DNA of 64,000 bases from SB11 sp037968475 (lineage in GTDB: Bacteria > Bacteroidota > Bacteroidia > UBA8524), in the NCBI GenBank assembly GCA_037968475.1, contig JBBKVO010000008.1, forward strand, positions 1-64,000, given 5' to 3'. The translations under genes and the position numbers were made by a program. Position 1 is the stretch's first letter; every line of letters starts with the position of its first letter. Under the pieces are notes generated by a model. That model was not told the origin of the DNA and ran no database searches. It was given only the letters and a program-made list of their open reading frames with translations. This document shows, in pieces, positions 22,478-32,134 of the stretch.

Positions 22478-24751
22478 CTACAAATCCAGCACCTCAATAG
22501 TGTAGGTGTAGTTTTTGGTTTTTGTTTCGCCTGCAATGCTCACGTTGGTTAGAGTGACAGTGTATACATTGCCTGCTTTTACCTCATCTTCCATTTGCCA
22601 TACACAGGTATTTACCGCATAACCTTTTACCACAGGTTCGGGTTTAATTTTGACGTTTTTTCCCTTTAGGGTAACTTTTATTTTAGCCGAACTGAAATCA
22701 GCATTTTCTAAAGAGAAACTCCAACGTTTGGGCACAAGTTTTATAGGACTGAAATCTTTGGGTGGCCAGCTAAAATACTGTGTTCCGTCCCAGTTAGGGG
22801 TACGGTCTTTTTCAGGATTATTAAAATATTTACCAAAAACGTATAGCGACATACTATTATCTGTGCTTCCGTGTCCGAATACTTTATTGTAGGGGTTCAA
22901 AATCCAACGTCTGTGTCCCACAGATCCATTGCCTTCACCATTATCTTCCATTTGTCCTAGCAAAGCATTCGTGCCTGCATGGCCTAATGATAAATTGCTG
23001 CTGCCTGCCGCTTTTTTACCTTTTTGGCTAAAGCATTTCCAAGTACTATCAGGTGCATGGCTTAGGCCGTTTTTGGCTTTCATCATCAAAGCGGCTTGTT
23101 GCGCCATCTCATTCAGGTCGGCATCTAAAAAGCAACTATCATACACACCTGTTTGGCGGCGCAAGTAGTTTAATAGGTTTATAAATTTTTGCTGTGCGGC
23201 AGCATCTACCTTGCCAGGTGTACACGAGGGTACGTAGCTAATCACCTTCATTTCAGCATCATCCAGTATTAGGTTGGGAGTGTAGTTGGCAGCATAGTCT
23301 TTTATCACCATTTCCTTTTTCAGCTTCATCATTTCAGGATGGGCGGGGTATAGCTCCAAACCTCTATAGGCTACGGCATAAAAATGGGCAAAGCTGTTTT
23401 GTGTTGCATAGCCTTTTAGTACTTCAACATATAAGTTTTGTTCTAACTGCTGTAGTTTTTTATTGTTGGGTGCAATGGCAGTGAAGGTTTCAGCCATATT
23501 TAATGATATTTCTTCCTTCGGAGCTTCAGCCAATAAATCAACCAACTTACTTTCTAGCGATGCCTGCATATTGCTAAGCATCTTTTTATCTTTTGGATAT
23601 AACTTTTGGGCTTGGGCAATAAAATAGGCCGCTGCGCGGTAGTTTCCATCGTCTAAAATAAAACTAAAAACGTATTGTGCCACAGGTTGTCCGCCTTGTT
23701 GTGCAATGGGCGTATTATAGTGCAGTATCAGTTGGGTAAGATTATCCAAAGCACCATCAACGCGGCGTATGTCTGCTTGGTCATATAGCGAGATAAGGTA
23801 GCTGTTTATATAGCTTTGTGTATATAAATCAGCATTTTGTAATTGGCATTGAGCAATAAAGTCAAGTGCCTTTTGGCGGTTATCCAACTCAAATTTTATG
23901 TATAGCTCTAGTATTCTCTCATTGGTTTTTAGCAGCATTTCATTCACAGGGTCGTAGTCGGTATAGCTGCTATCAGCCCACAATAATTTACTGCGCAATT
24001 GTTGCAAATCTTTTTGATAGTCTGATGTGATACCTGTTTGGTACAGTTGACTTATTTGCCCTACCATTTCATCTCGAATAGAAGTGTCTTGGGGGAAAAC
24101 CTCTACACCTTTACGCAATATATCTTCGGCATTAGTATAGTAGCGGCGCTGCAAATATTCTTTTGATAGGCGTGCGAAGGCTTGAGGCAGTTTATCAAAG
24201 CTATCGCCTTTTTTATAGTCACGGTATATGCCTAAAACAGTGTTTCGCAGCAATACAAAACCATCTTTGTTTTGGTATTCATCGGCTAGCATACACAGGC
24301 TTTTTTTATACGCACTGGGCGCATCATTAAAAATGGCGTTTATATTATCATACACCTTAATGGCATTGTTACATTTACCCTCTTTTACCAGTGCATCGGC
24401 CTTGGCAAAGGCTTTTTCTTGTAGTGAAGCAAAATCATCTAAATACTTGTCAAACAGAACACCTTCGGCATCTTTTCGAGTAATTTTTCTGGCGGCAGTA
24501 AGTGCTTTGTTAACGGCAGTTTTACTGTATTTATGGTTGGCATCCTCATCAATAGCCAACCAGCTTTTCATAAGGTACACTTGGGGTACAAGCTCCTTTT
24601 TTTCGCTTTTGGCATACTTCACCGCTTTTTTAATGCACTTATCGTATTTGCCTGCATCATATAGCCTTTGCAGTTTGGGGAATTCTTTGTATTGCGCACC
24701 AACTGTGGCTGCCAATAGCTGAAATATAATGATCCATACCATTTTTTGCAT
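22478..24751 (-). CDS. secreted TPR protein with C-terminal CAP/SCP domain
   Basis: A 757-residue exported protein. A signal peptide (IIFQLLAATVGAQ) is followed by about 450 residues of helical repeats of TPR type (for instance EFPKLQRLYDAGKYDKCIKK, EGKCNNAIKVYDNINAIF, QKAFAKADALVKEG). From about residue 525 a CAP (cysteine-rich secretory, antigen 5, PR-1) domain follows: FINLLNYLRRQTG, LNEMAQQAALMM, LSHAPDS, and GSVGHRRWILNP, with the conserved His and Glu cavity residues readable as H in LSHA and H in VGHRR. A final beta domain (about 670-757) resembles an Ig-like fold. CAP domains bind sterols, lipids or act on other proteins in the envelope. This architecture is unusual and the role is unknown. 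Confidence 0.8.
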   Translation of the reverse strand: MQKMVWIIIFQLLAATVGAQYKEFPKLQRLYDAGKYDKCIKKAVKYAKSEKKELVPQVYLMKSWLAIDEDANHKYSKTAVNKALTAARKITRKDAEGVLFDKYLDDFASLQEKAFAKADALVKEGKCNNAIKVYDNINAIFNDAPSAYKKSLCMLADEYQNKDGFVLLRNTVLGIYRDYKKGDSFDKLPQAFARLSKEYLQRRYYTNAEDILRKGVEVFPQDTSIRDEMVGQISQLYQTGITSDYQKDLQQLRSKLLWADSSYTDYDPVNEMLLKTNERILELYIKFELDNRQKALDFIAQCQLQNADLYTQSYINSYLISLYDQADIRRVDGALDNLTQLILHYNTPIAQQGGQPVAQYVFSFILDDGNYRAAAYFIAQAQKLYPKDKKMLSNMQASLESKLVDLLAEAPKEEISLNMAETFTAIAPNNKKLQQLEQNLYVEVLKGYATQNSFAHFYAVAYRGLELYPAHPEMMKLKKEMVIKDYAANYTPNLILDDAEMKVISYVPSCTPGKVDAAAQQKFINLLNYLRRQTGVYDSCFLDADLNEMAQQAALMMKAKNGLSHAPDSTWKCFSQKGKKAAGSSNLSLGHAGTNALLGQMEDNGEGNGSVGHRRWILNPYNKVFGHGSTDNSMSLYVFGKYFNNPEKDRTPNWDGTQYFSWPPKDFSPIKLVPKRWSFSLENADFSSAKIKVTLKGKNVKIKPEPVVKGYAVNTCVWQMEDEVKAGNVYTVTLTNVSIAGETKTKNYTYTIEVLDL

Positions 24752-24881
24752 ACGCTTGCGAAGTTATAAGAATAACGTCAGGGTGAAAATATCTATTGCT
24801 ATTTATATTTTAAGAATAGAGAAGGTGAAAGAAATTAGGTCTTTTTTATGATGTAATTTCTATTTAGAATTGAAGATAACA

Positions 24882-25697
24882 ATGAGCCACCGTAAAGCAC
24901 TACTATTACCAATCTTATTATTCCTTTTTATACAGATTCAAGCCCAAAAATGGGGCTTGAGAGTTTCATATCATTCTATGAAAAGTTATAGCGATGTTTC
25001 TATAACTCAAACTAATTATACAAGTAATAATACAACTATTTATAGTAAGTATAATTTTAATGAAGGTAGGCTAAATATAGGACAAAGAATTTTTTTTGGA
25101 TCATTTCCAGATATATCAGTTATTAGGGAATTTAATAATAAGCATGCTGTAAGCATTGGATACAGACCTATGTATCCCTATATTCAATCTGTAATATCTT
25201 TAAATAGTAATATAGAGGGGTTTAGAGTATCCTCAGCAATTCGTGAAGAGGTTAAGGTTCATGCTTTGAAACTTAATCATTCTTATACCTTAATAGGATC
25301 TGAAAATAAAAAATTTTCATTGAGTACCTTAGGTGGTGTGTTACTTTTCTTTCCGGCTCAGCAAGGTTTTTTTAGCAATGGTGTTTCGGGTATACAAACT
25401 GGAAGTTATCAAGATAGTTCAGGAAATACTTATCCCGGGTTATTTATTAGGAAAGAAAGAACAGGCTATTGGAAGCCTAATTACCCCGTTCCTTATGTCA
25501 ATTTGGGTTTAGACTTTGGAATGAATATAAAGCGCAAATTTAAATTAGGTGTTGAGTTTGCTTCATACATAGGGACTAAAACTTTATTTATTGAAAAAAA
25601 TAAAGCTAATACTAATGGAACTGAAATATTGTACGAAACTAAAATTAGACCTTATTTCTTTTCAGGAGGTCTATACCTTCAGTATATCTTTAACTAG
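24882..25697 (+). CDS. outer-membrane beta-barrel protein, unknown function
   Basis: Translation from the ATG at 24882 gives MSHRKALLLPILLFLFIQIQ as a signal peptide and AQ at the cleavage region; a TTG four codons earlier is less likely. The 271-residue product is made of alternating hydrophobic strands rich in Tyr, Phe and Gly (for example AVSIGYRPMYPYIQSVISL, VPYVNLGLDFGMNIKRKFKL) and ends in FSGGLYLQYIFN. The pattern is that of the small eight-to-ten-stranded outer membrane barrels. Its codons are notably AT-richer than those of its neighbours (many TAT, AAT, ATA), which may point to a younger or acquired gene. No partner genes are apparent; it is convergent with priA, 18 bases between stops. 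Confidence 0.6.
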   Translation: MSHRKALLLPILLFLFIQIQAQKWGLRVSYHSMKSYSDVSITQTNYTSNNTTIYSKYNFNEGRLNIGQRIFFGSFPDISVIREFNNKHAVSIGYRPMYPYIQSVISLNSNIEGFRVSSAIREEVKVHALKLNHSYTLIGSENKKFSLSTLGGVLLFFPAQQGFFSNGVSGIQTGSYQDSSGNTYPGLFIRKERTGYWKPNYPVPYVNLGLDFGMNIKRKFKLGVEFASYIGTKTLFIEKNKANTNGTEILYETKIRPYFFSGGLYLQYIFN

Positions 25698-25715
25698 ATT
25701 TATTCTTACCAACCA

Positions 25716-28220
25716 CTAAAAATACGGGTCAACATCAACCTGCACCAGTACTTTACGGTTGTCTTTGTTTTCCATAAAGGTATCAATACTGCGTTGTATG
25801 GTGGCTTTTACCCACTGTACCGATACTTTTTCGCGCTCTATTTTCACCATTATGTTGCGTATGTACATATTTTTCAATCGCGATATGTAGGGGGCTTGAG
25901 GGCCTAGTATTCTATCGCCTAGTTTTTCACGTAGTATATGTGCCAGTTGTGCAGCAGCTATTTCTGTAACCTCAGCATCCTTATGTTTTAGGCGTAGGTT
26001 TATAAGCCTGAAATAAGGCGGGTAATGGAAACGGTACCGCTCGCTAAGGTCGGTTTGGTAAAAACCCACATAGTCGTGCATTAGCACGTATTGTATAGTA
26101 GGGTGGTAGGGGCGGCGGGTTTGTATTAGCACTTGCCCATATTTTTCTTTTCGGCCTGCGCGGCCTGCTACTTGGCTCATTAGTGAATAGGCACGCTCGT
26201 TGGCTCTAAAATCGGGTTGGTGCAGCAGTTGGTCGGCATCCAGCACCACTACCAGCGATATATCGTCAAAATCTAATCCCTTTGCCACCATTTGTGTGCC
26301 TATTAACACATCAATATTGTGGTTTTCAAAATCGTTTATTATGCGGTGGTAGGCATTTTTGGTACGAGTATTTTCAAGGTCAAAACGTTCCGTGCGTGCA
26401 TTGGGCATTATCAGTTGCAGTTCTTCTTCAATACGCTCAGTTCCGTAGCCCATCATTTCAAGGTGATTGCTTTCGCAAGCCTCGCATTTGGTATAGGGGG
26501 CGTGTTGGTAGCCGCAAAACTGGCATTTAAAGGCACGGTGGTATTTGTAGTAGGTAAGGCTAATATCGCAATTCTCGCATTTGGGTACCCAGCCGCAGGT
26601 TTTGCAAACGGTAATAGGCACAAAGCCTTTGCGGTTTTGAAAAAGTATGGCCTGTTCTTCGTTTTTTATGGTTTGGGTAAGTATATCCAACATATGTTGG
26701 GTAAAAGGGCCTTTAAGCAGGTTTTTCTTAGCCGCTTCGGCCATATCAACAGTAAGTATTTGGGGCAGTTGTGCGTGTCCAAAACGTTCTTCCAGCTTCA
26801 CTAAACCGTATTTGCCCGCTTTGGCATTGTAATAGGTTTCTATTGACGGAGTGGCTGTGCCTAACAGGGTTTTAGCTTGCCACAAATGGGCAAGGTATAT
26901 GGCTGCATCGCGACCATGATAACGGGGCGAAGGGTCATTTTGTTTAAAACTGCCTTCGTGTTCCTCGTCAATAATAATAAGTCCAAGATCTTGAAAGGGT
27001 AAAAATATTGCCGAGCGGGGGCCTACTATTACTTTTGCTTTTTGTTGGGCTACGTTGTTCCAAATTTCTACCCGTTCTTGCTCGTTAAAGCGCGAGTGTG
27101 ATACGGCTACATCGTTGCCAAAGTGAGCACGCAATCGGCTTACCAATTGTATTGTAAGGGCGATTTCGGGCAATAGGTATAGTACTTGTTTACCTTGCTC
27201 TAACGTTTGTTTTATCAGTTCAATGTATATGTGGGTTTTGCCACTGCCTGTAATGCCGTGCATCAATACCACATCTTTTTCGGCAAAGGCGTTTTCTGTT
27301 TCTTCTAAAGCCTTTTGTTGCAAAGGGTTTAGGGTGTTTTCTATAAGCTCGGGTTGTGGCGTGTTTAGCCTATCTACCTGTATTTCTTCCTCAACAAAAA
27401 CACCTTTTTTTACTAATGATTTTAAAGCGGTTTTGTGCGAAGTTTCAGGCGCTATTTCATCTTTAAAAATATCTTCTTGTTGGTGTTGCAGGCTAAAAAA
27501 GTGCATCAGCACATCCAACTGTTTAGGTGCACGTTTTTCTAATCCGCTAAATAAATCGCGTAGCAGGGGCGAGTCGTTCGCTAGGTCGGGGTTTAGGCGA
27601 ATTATCGTGCGGGTTTTGGGTTTGTAACGGTCTTTTATTTCTTCGTTTATAATGATAAACCCTTTATCGAATAGCGAACGTATAACGGGAAAGGTATTTT
27701 TAATATTGAGAATATCGGCCACATCGCCTAACGATATTTCTTGCCCTTTTTGATTTTTTATGGCGAAAAGAAGGGTTTCCTCTTTTTGGGTTAGCTCGGT
27801 ATCGTCCATCCCTTCGGCCAAAGCATTCCATTTTATTTTCGATTCGCTTTCCAGCTTCATGGCCGATGGTAAGGCGGCTTTCATCACATCGCCAATGGGT
27901 GCCATATAGTACTCGCTAAGCCAATCCCAAAACTTTAGCAGGGTACTGTTTACTATCGGTTCATCATCTAAAACATGTAAAATGTATTTTGCCTGATAAC
28001 CTTTGGGTGGATAAATAGATACCTCTCTTACTACACCTGAGTATATTTTGCGTTTGCCAAATTGCACTATTACACGCTTACCTACGGCAACATCCTCGTT
28101 TATATCAAAAGGTACACGGTAGGTGTATGCTTTGGGTAAACGTAGGGGTAAAACTACTTCGGCAAAAAGTGTTTCACGGTCTTGTGAGTCCGTATCGGTA
28201 TTAAATTGCAATAGCGACAT
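25716..28220 (-). CDS. priA: primosomal replication restart helicase PriA
   Basis: Restarts collapsed replication forks by binding D-loops and loading the replicative helicase. The 834-residue protein has the N-terminal 3'-DNA-binding domain (AEVVLPLRLPKAYTYRVP), the winged-helix region, and superfamily 2 helicase motifs: Walker A in HGITGSGKTHIYIELI, the Walker B IIIDEEHEGSFKQ, and motifs V/VI in LVVVLDADQLLHQPDFRA and VAGRAGR. Two zinc-binding clusters are intact, CKTCGWVPKCENC and CQFCGYQHAPYTKCEACES. The length is a little above E. coli PriA, normal for the phylum. sixA lies immediately downstream of the promoter side on the same strand (63-base gap), but a functional link is not evident. 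Confidence 0.96.
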   Translation of the reverse strand: MSLLQFNTDTDSQDRETLFAEVVLPLRLPKAYTYRVPFDINEDVAVGKRVIVQFGKRKIYSGVVREVSIYPPKGYQAKYILHVLDDEPIVNSTLLKFWDWLSEYYMAPIGDVMKAALPSAMKLESESKIKWNALAEGMDDTELTQKEETLLFAIKNQKGQEISLGDVADILNIKNTFPVIRSLFDKGFIIINEEIKDRYKPKTRTIIRLNPDLANDSPLLRDLFSGLEKRAPKQLDVLMHFFSLQHQQEDIFKDEIAPETSHKTALKSLVKKGVFVEEEIQVDRLNTPQPELIENTLNPLQQKALEETENAFAEKDVVLMHGITGSGKTHIYIELIKQTLEQGKQVLYLLPEIALTIQLVSRLRAHFGNDVAVSHSRFNEQERVEIWNNVAQQKAKVIVGPRSAIFLPFQDLGLIIIDEEHEGSFKQNDPSPRYHGRDAAIYLAHLWQAKTLLGTATPSIETYYNAKAGKYGLVKLEERFGHAQLPQILTVDMAEAAKKNLLKGPFTQHMLDILTQTIKNEEQAILFQNRKGFVPITVCKTCGWVPKCENCDISLTYYKYHRAFKCQFCGYQHAPYTKCEACESNHLEMMGYGTERIEEELQLIMPNARTERFDLENTRTKNAYHRIINDFENHNIDVLIGTQMVAKGLDFDDISLVVVLDADQLLHQPDFRANERAYSLMSQVAGRAGRKEKYGQVLIQTRRPYHPTIQYVLMHDYVGFYQTDLSERYRFHYPPYFRLINLRLKHKDAEVTEIAAAQLAHILREKLGDRILGPQAPYISRLKNMYIRNIMVKIEREKVSVQWVKATIQRSIDTFMENKDNRKVLVQVDVDPYF

Positions 28221-28283
28221 ACGTGCGTAGCAAACTTACTAAAGTTTTTGTGTGAGGGTGAAAAAAGAAAAGGTAAGCGACAA

Positions 28284-28814
28284 TTATAGTGCCTTTTTAC
28301 CTGTTTTGGCTTTCAGCTCTGCTTCTATTTTTTTGGGATATTCAAACAGAATAAGTTTGCCTGTTTTTGGGGCGATTTCTTGCCAGTTTTTTGCATCAAA
28401 ATCTATTTGTACTAAGCCACTGGTAGGCATATTATCAATAGGTTGCCCGGTAAAATAATCAACAATAAGTGTAAACGATGGATTGTGCCCTACCAGCATC
28501 ACTTTTTTTAGGTTATCATCTAGGTGATAAATAAGGCGTGCTATTTGCGCCACATTGGCCCCGTAAAGCTCCATATCAATTTTTATATTTTTTTCTTCGT
28601 ACCCAATTCTGTCGGCCACTATAAGTGCAGTGGTCATGGTACGTTTTGATGGGCTGGCGATAATTAGTTGGGGTTTTACACGCAAAGTGCGCATATGCCT
28701 GCCCATATAGGGAGCGTTTTCCTTTCCCCGCTTGTTTAGCGGTCTATCAATATCAGAAAGCTCTGCGTCTTTCCAACTCGATTTCGCATGGCGGAGAAAG
28801 TAAATAGTTTTCAT
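28284..28814 (-). CDS. SixA-type phosphohistidine phosphatase
   Basis: A 176-residue histidine phosphatase superfamily member. The N-terminal RHAKSSW motif (residues 8-14, in IYFLRHAKSSWKD) contains the phosphorylated histidine; the second conserved His is in MLVGHNPSFTLIV around residue 110, and the acidic and arginine residues are in ASPSKRTMTTALIVAD. SixA removes phosphate from histidine on phosphotransfer proteins; in Bacteroidota, which mostly lack the PTS target, the substrate is unclear. The C-terminal strand IAPKTGKLILFEYPKKIEAE is typical of this branch. It lies upstream of priA on the same strand and the two may be cotranscribed. Confidence 0.87.
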   Translation of the reverse strand: MKTIYFLRHAKSSWKDAELSDIDRPLNKRGKENAPYMGRHMRTLRVKPQLIIASPSKRTMTTALIVADRIGYEEKNIKIDMELYGANVAQIARLIYHLDDNLKKVMLVGHNPSFTLIVDYFTGQPIDNMPTSGLVQIDFDAKNWQEIAPKTGKLILFEYPKKIEAELKAKTGKKAL

Positions 28815-28869
28815 AACAAGCCTGTTGCCTATCAGGCCATAAATATAGTATTAGCAATTAAATATACTA

Positions 28870-29316
28870 TTATTTGGATGAACTATGTGTACTTTTTCTT
28901 TTATCATCACCATTAACGTACAGGTTTCTGATAGCGTAGTATAATAAAGTTGCCCAACCTACCATTAATAAAAGACCCCCCAAAGGAGTAATTAAAAACA
29001 CAATTTTCGGAAGTTTTATATCAAATACGCTACAGGCTACTATGCCATATAACGAAAAGCTAAAAAATAGTATTCCCAAAGTGAAAGATAAGTAACTAAC
29101 CTGCGCAAATGATTTTCGCATTTTTCCTGCCAACGCACCAAGACCTAACAAGGCAAGCGCACCATACATTTGGTAGCGGGCAGCAGTTTCTATTTGATTC
29201 AATTGGTTTTCTTCAAGACTATCTTTTAAAAAATGTGCCCCCATTGCGCCAATGGCTATTGCCAATAAACCAAATATTGCAGCTATGGCTATTATTCTAT
29301 TTTGTAAGCTTGTCAT
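28870..29316 (-). CDS. DUF423 inner-membrane protein (YgdD-like)
   Basis: A 148-residue protein with four predicted transmembrane helices: AIAAIFGLLAIAIGAMGAHF (residues about 9-28), YGALALLGLGALAG, VSYLSFTLGILFFSFSLYGI and ITPLGGLLLMVGWATLLYYA. The order, the GAMGAHFLK and RYQMYGALAL segments and the LITPLGGLLLMVGW loop identify the DUF423 family (E. coli YgdD). The function of the family is unknown. It is on the same strand as sixA, 55 bases upstream, and ends with a short basic, Ser-rich tail (GDDKRKSTHSSSK). There is no obvious substrate or partner. Confidence 0.87.
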   Translation of the reverse strand: MTSLQNRIIAIAAIFGLLAIAIGAMGAHFLKDSLEENQLNQIETAARYQMYGALALLGLGALAGKMRKSFAQVSYLSFTLGILFFSFSLYGIVACSVFDIKLPKIVFLITPLGGLLLMVGWATLLYYAIRNLYVNGDDKRKSTHSSSK

Positions 29317-29435
29317 CAGTAAAAAAAGAAAAATTAATGCTGGCGCAAAGTTGGGTTGATTTTAGGGGTTTTAGATGGAATGTTTTTCCACAAATTGTTT
29401 TTTAGTACGTTAATATACAAATAATGAATTTAGCG

Positions 29436-29443
29436 TATTTTTG
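29436..29443 (+). promoter_or_regulatory. -7 element TATTTTTG before the first large OmpA gene
   Basis: A perfect TAnnTTTG 18 bases before the ATG at 29462; no TTG at the right -33 distance was found. Confidence 0.35.
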
Positions 29444-29461
29444 AGATTTTATATTAAGCCT

Positions 29462-32005
29462 ATGAATAAGTTTTTACTAAGCCTTGTGCTTGTTTTTTGT
29501 GCCCTACAACTATCAGCACAAAACTGGATTGGTGTTGCAAACGGTAATTATGCGGGCACTAATGGAATTTATCTTAATCCCTCATCAATTGTTGACAGCC
29601 GAGTAGGCGGGTATATAAACTTTTTTGGTGTGGGCTCTAATATGTATAATAACTATATTAGTTATAGTGGCAATAAGTCTCTTTATAAGGCATTAAGAGA
29701 TACAAGCACCAAACTTACTGATGTAAACTTTAAAGAAAACCTTAATGGAAAAGATAAGGTTGTTAATTTTTCTACTGAGTTGCGTGGCCCTAGTTTTATG
29801 GTGGCTTTGCACCCCAAACACGCTATTGGTATAAGCAGCAGAAGTCGCACTTTTGTTCAGGCAGTCGATGTGTCGCAACCTATTGCACGTATGATACGTT
29901 GGGGGTTAGATAAAAATAGTCAAGGTTTTCAAGGCCCTGATGGACTTTCTTATGAGCAATTGTATAACGAAACTCGCTTTGGTATAAATATTAATAGTTT
30001 TGCCGAAGTAGGATTTTCCTATGCCGCAGTACTATTAGATAATAAACAGCATTTTTTAAAGGCTGGTATCACTTATAAATATTTGGCTGGTATTTATTCT
30101 TTCTATTTTCAGAATGGTGGCGGCGGGGGTGTAACCATTAACGGTACAGATAGTATAACATTTACCAATACCAGTATACAATATGGTTATGTAGGCGAGA
30201 ACCTATACAAAACCGATAGTAATAGCTATGGCCTTGATTTTGCCAAAGTTTTTGGCCCAAACAGAGTAGGTAAAGGCTATGGTATTGATTTAGGTTTTAC
30301 TTACGAGTTTAGACCCAACTATAAAGAATACCGCTACAAACTAGATAATAAAGAACGTTGGGACAAAACCGAAAACAAATACTTTTTGCGTATTAGCGGT
30401 ACGCTTATGGATTTGGGAAGAATAAAATACAGTAGCCCAAAATATGTGCGCAGCAACACGTTGGCAAAAAATAGAAATGTTACTTGGGGTAGTATAGATA
30501 CGGTAGGCAAAATATTTGAAAATATTGATAATGTTGGTGTAGATGAAAGTGTGTTTGACCGTTTTGACCAAGCAGCAGGAGCTGTTTTTGGGTTTGATGA
30601 TAAGAAAACTGAGTTTACATCGAAACTACCAACAGCCTTTAATATACAAGCTGACGTAAAGGTGGTGAACAATGTATATGTGAATGTGATGTGGCTGCAA
30701 GGACTAAGGAGAAAAGGAACAATAGGTGCTCGCCAGTTTTCTATGTTGGCGGTAACACCACGCTTTGAAACCCGTTGGTTTGAAGCCTCTGTGCCTTTAG
30801 TACTTAATAATGATTATCGCAATTTCTCCTTCGGGCTATTTGCCCGTTTTGGGCCTTTCTTTGTGGGGTCTGATAATCTTACAGGCTTGTTTAAAGCTAA
30901 AAATGTAAATGGTTTAGATTTTTATGCAGGTATGGCGCTGCCATTGTTTAGAAAAAATCCTAGAGATAGAGATAACGATGGTGTATCAGACAAGAAAGAC
31001 AAATGCAAGCGTGAAGCAGGCAAATGGGAGTTTATGGGCTGCCCTGATAGGGATAATGACAGTATAATAGACTCTAAAGATAAATGTCCTGATGTAGCAG
31101 GTTTACCTCAGTTTGATGGCTGCCCTGATACAGATAAAGATGGTATTGAAGATTCTAAAGATGAATGCCCTGAGGTATTTGGTTTGGCCAAATTTAACGG
31201 TTGCCCTGATACTGATGAAGATGGTATTGAAGACCGCTTAGATTCTTGCATAAACGAAAAAGGTATGCCCGAATTGAACGGCTGCCCTGATAGTGATGCC
31301 GATGGTATTATTGATAAAAACGATGAATGTGTAAACGAACCGGGTTTGCCTCAGTTTAACGGTTGCCCTGACACTGATGGTGATGGTATACCTGATAAAC
31401 TGGATAAATGCCCCGGTAAAAAGGGATTACCTGAATACAATGGTTGCCCCGATACCGATGGTGATGGAATACCTGATAATATTGATAAATGCCCTGATGC
31501 GGCAGGTTTACCCGAATTTAACGGTTGCCCTGATACGGATGGTGATGGTGTACAAGACTATGACGATTTGTGCCCACTTACTCCTGGTTTGAAAGAAAAC
31601 AATGGTTGTCCAAAAGTTGAAGAGAAGATTGAGATACTGGAATTGGATGAGGAAGAAGAGAAAGTGCTGCGTGAAGCCTTTGATAATCTTGAGTTTGAAA
31701 CAGGAAAATCAGTAATTCAGCCTGAATCGTTTAAAAGCTTAGATGAGTTGGTAGTATTGATGAATGCTAAAACCAATTATCGTATATACATAGCCGGTCA
31801 TACCGATAATGTAGGTAATAATAAAGCTAACCAAAAACTAAGTGAAGACCGTGCCAATGCAGTTAAACAATATCTTATTGATAAAGGTATTATAGCAACA
31901 CGTATTAAAACTGAAGGGTTTGGCGATACCCGACCTGTGGCAAGCAATAAAACTGCTGAGGGAAGACAGAAGAACCGTAGGGTTGAGTTTAAAGTGATAA
32001 AATAA
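29462..32005 (+). CDS. OmpA-family protein with DUF5723-like barrel and TSP3 calcium repeats
   Basis: The start is the ATG at 29462, where MNKFLLSLVLVFCALQLSAQ is a good signal peptide. The 847-residue protein has an N-terminal outer-membrane barrel (about 20-490; ANGNYAGTNGIYLNPSSI at its start is typical of DUF5723), about nine thrombospondin type 3 repeats (about 495-720; units such as DTDGDGIPDNIDKCPD and CPDSDADGIIDKNDEC) that bind calcium, and a C-terminal OmpA domain (about 740-847) with IYIAGHTDNVGNNKANQKLS and KNRRVEF that binds peptidoglycan. It ties outer membrane to cell wall. The next gene is a clear paralogue. A terminator at 32026-32067 separates the two. Confidence 0.88.
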   Translation: MNKFLLSLVLVFCALQLSAQNWIGVANGNYAGTNGIYLNPSSIVDSRVGGYINFFGVGSNMYNNYISYSGNKSLYKALRDTSTKLTDVNFKENLNGKDKVVNFSTELRGPSFMVALHPKHAIGISSRSRTFVQAVDVSQPIARMIRWGLDKNSQGFQGPDGLSYEQLYNETRFGININSFAEVGFSYAAVLLDNKQHFLKAGITYKYLAGIYSFYFQNGGGGGVTINGTDSITFTNTSIQYGYVGENLYKTDSNSYGLDFAKVFGPNRVGKGYGIDLGFTYEFRPNYKEYRYKLDNKERWDKTENKYFLRISGTLMDLGRIKYSSPKYVRSNTLAKNRNVTWGSIDTVGKIFENIDNVGVDESVFDRFDQAAGAVFGFDDKKTEFTSKLPTAFNIQADVKVVNNVYVNVMWLQGLRRKGTIGARQFSMLAVTPRFETRWFEASVPLVLNNDYRNFSFGLFARFGPFFVGSDNLTGLFKAKNVNGLDFYAGMALPLFRKNPRDRDNDGVSDKKDKCKREAGKWEFMGCPDRDNDSIIDSKDKCPDVAGLPQFDGCPDTDKDGIEDSKDECPEVFGLAKFNGCPDTDEDGIEDRLDSCINEKGMPELNGCPDSDADGIIDKNDECVNEPGLPQFNGCPDTDGDGIPDKLDKCPGKKGLPEYNGCPDTDGDGIPDNIDKCPDAAGLPEFNGCPDTDGDGVQDYDDLCPLTPGLKENNGCPKVEEKIEILELDEEEEKVLREAFDNLEFETGKSVIQPESFKSLDELVVLMNAKTNYRIYIAGHTDNVGNNKANQKLSEDRANAVKQYLIDKGIIATRIKTEGFGDTRPVASNKTAEGRQKNRRVEFKVIK

Positions 32006-32025
32006 TTATACCCTTATAAACTATA

Positions 32026-32067
32026 AATAATCCCGTGCTAAAACCTTTGGCACGGGATTATTTTTTT
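32026..32067 (+). terminator. Rho-independent terminator between the two OmpA paralogues
   Basis: AATAATCCCGTGC (32026-32038) pairs with GCACGGGATTATT (32050-32062), an 11-base loop, then T residues to 32067. Confidence 0.85.
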
Positions 32068-32134
32068 GGTTATCAACACTCTGTGCGTGCATCTAACCTT
32101 AAAAAATTGTTATTTTGACGTAAATAAATCGCCC

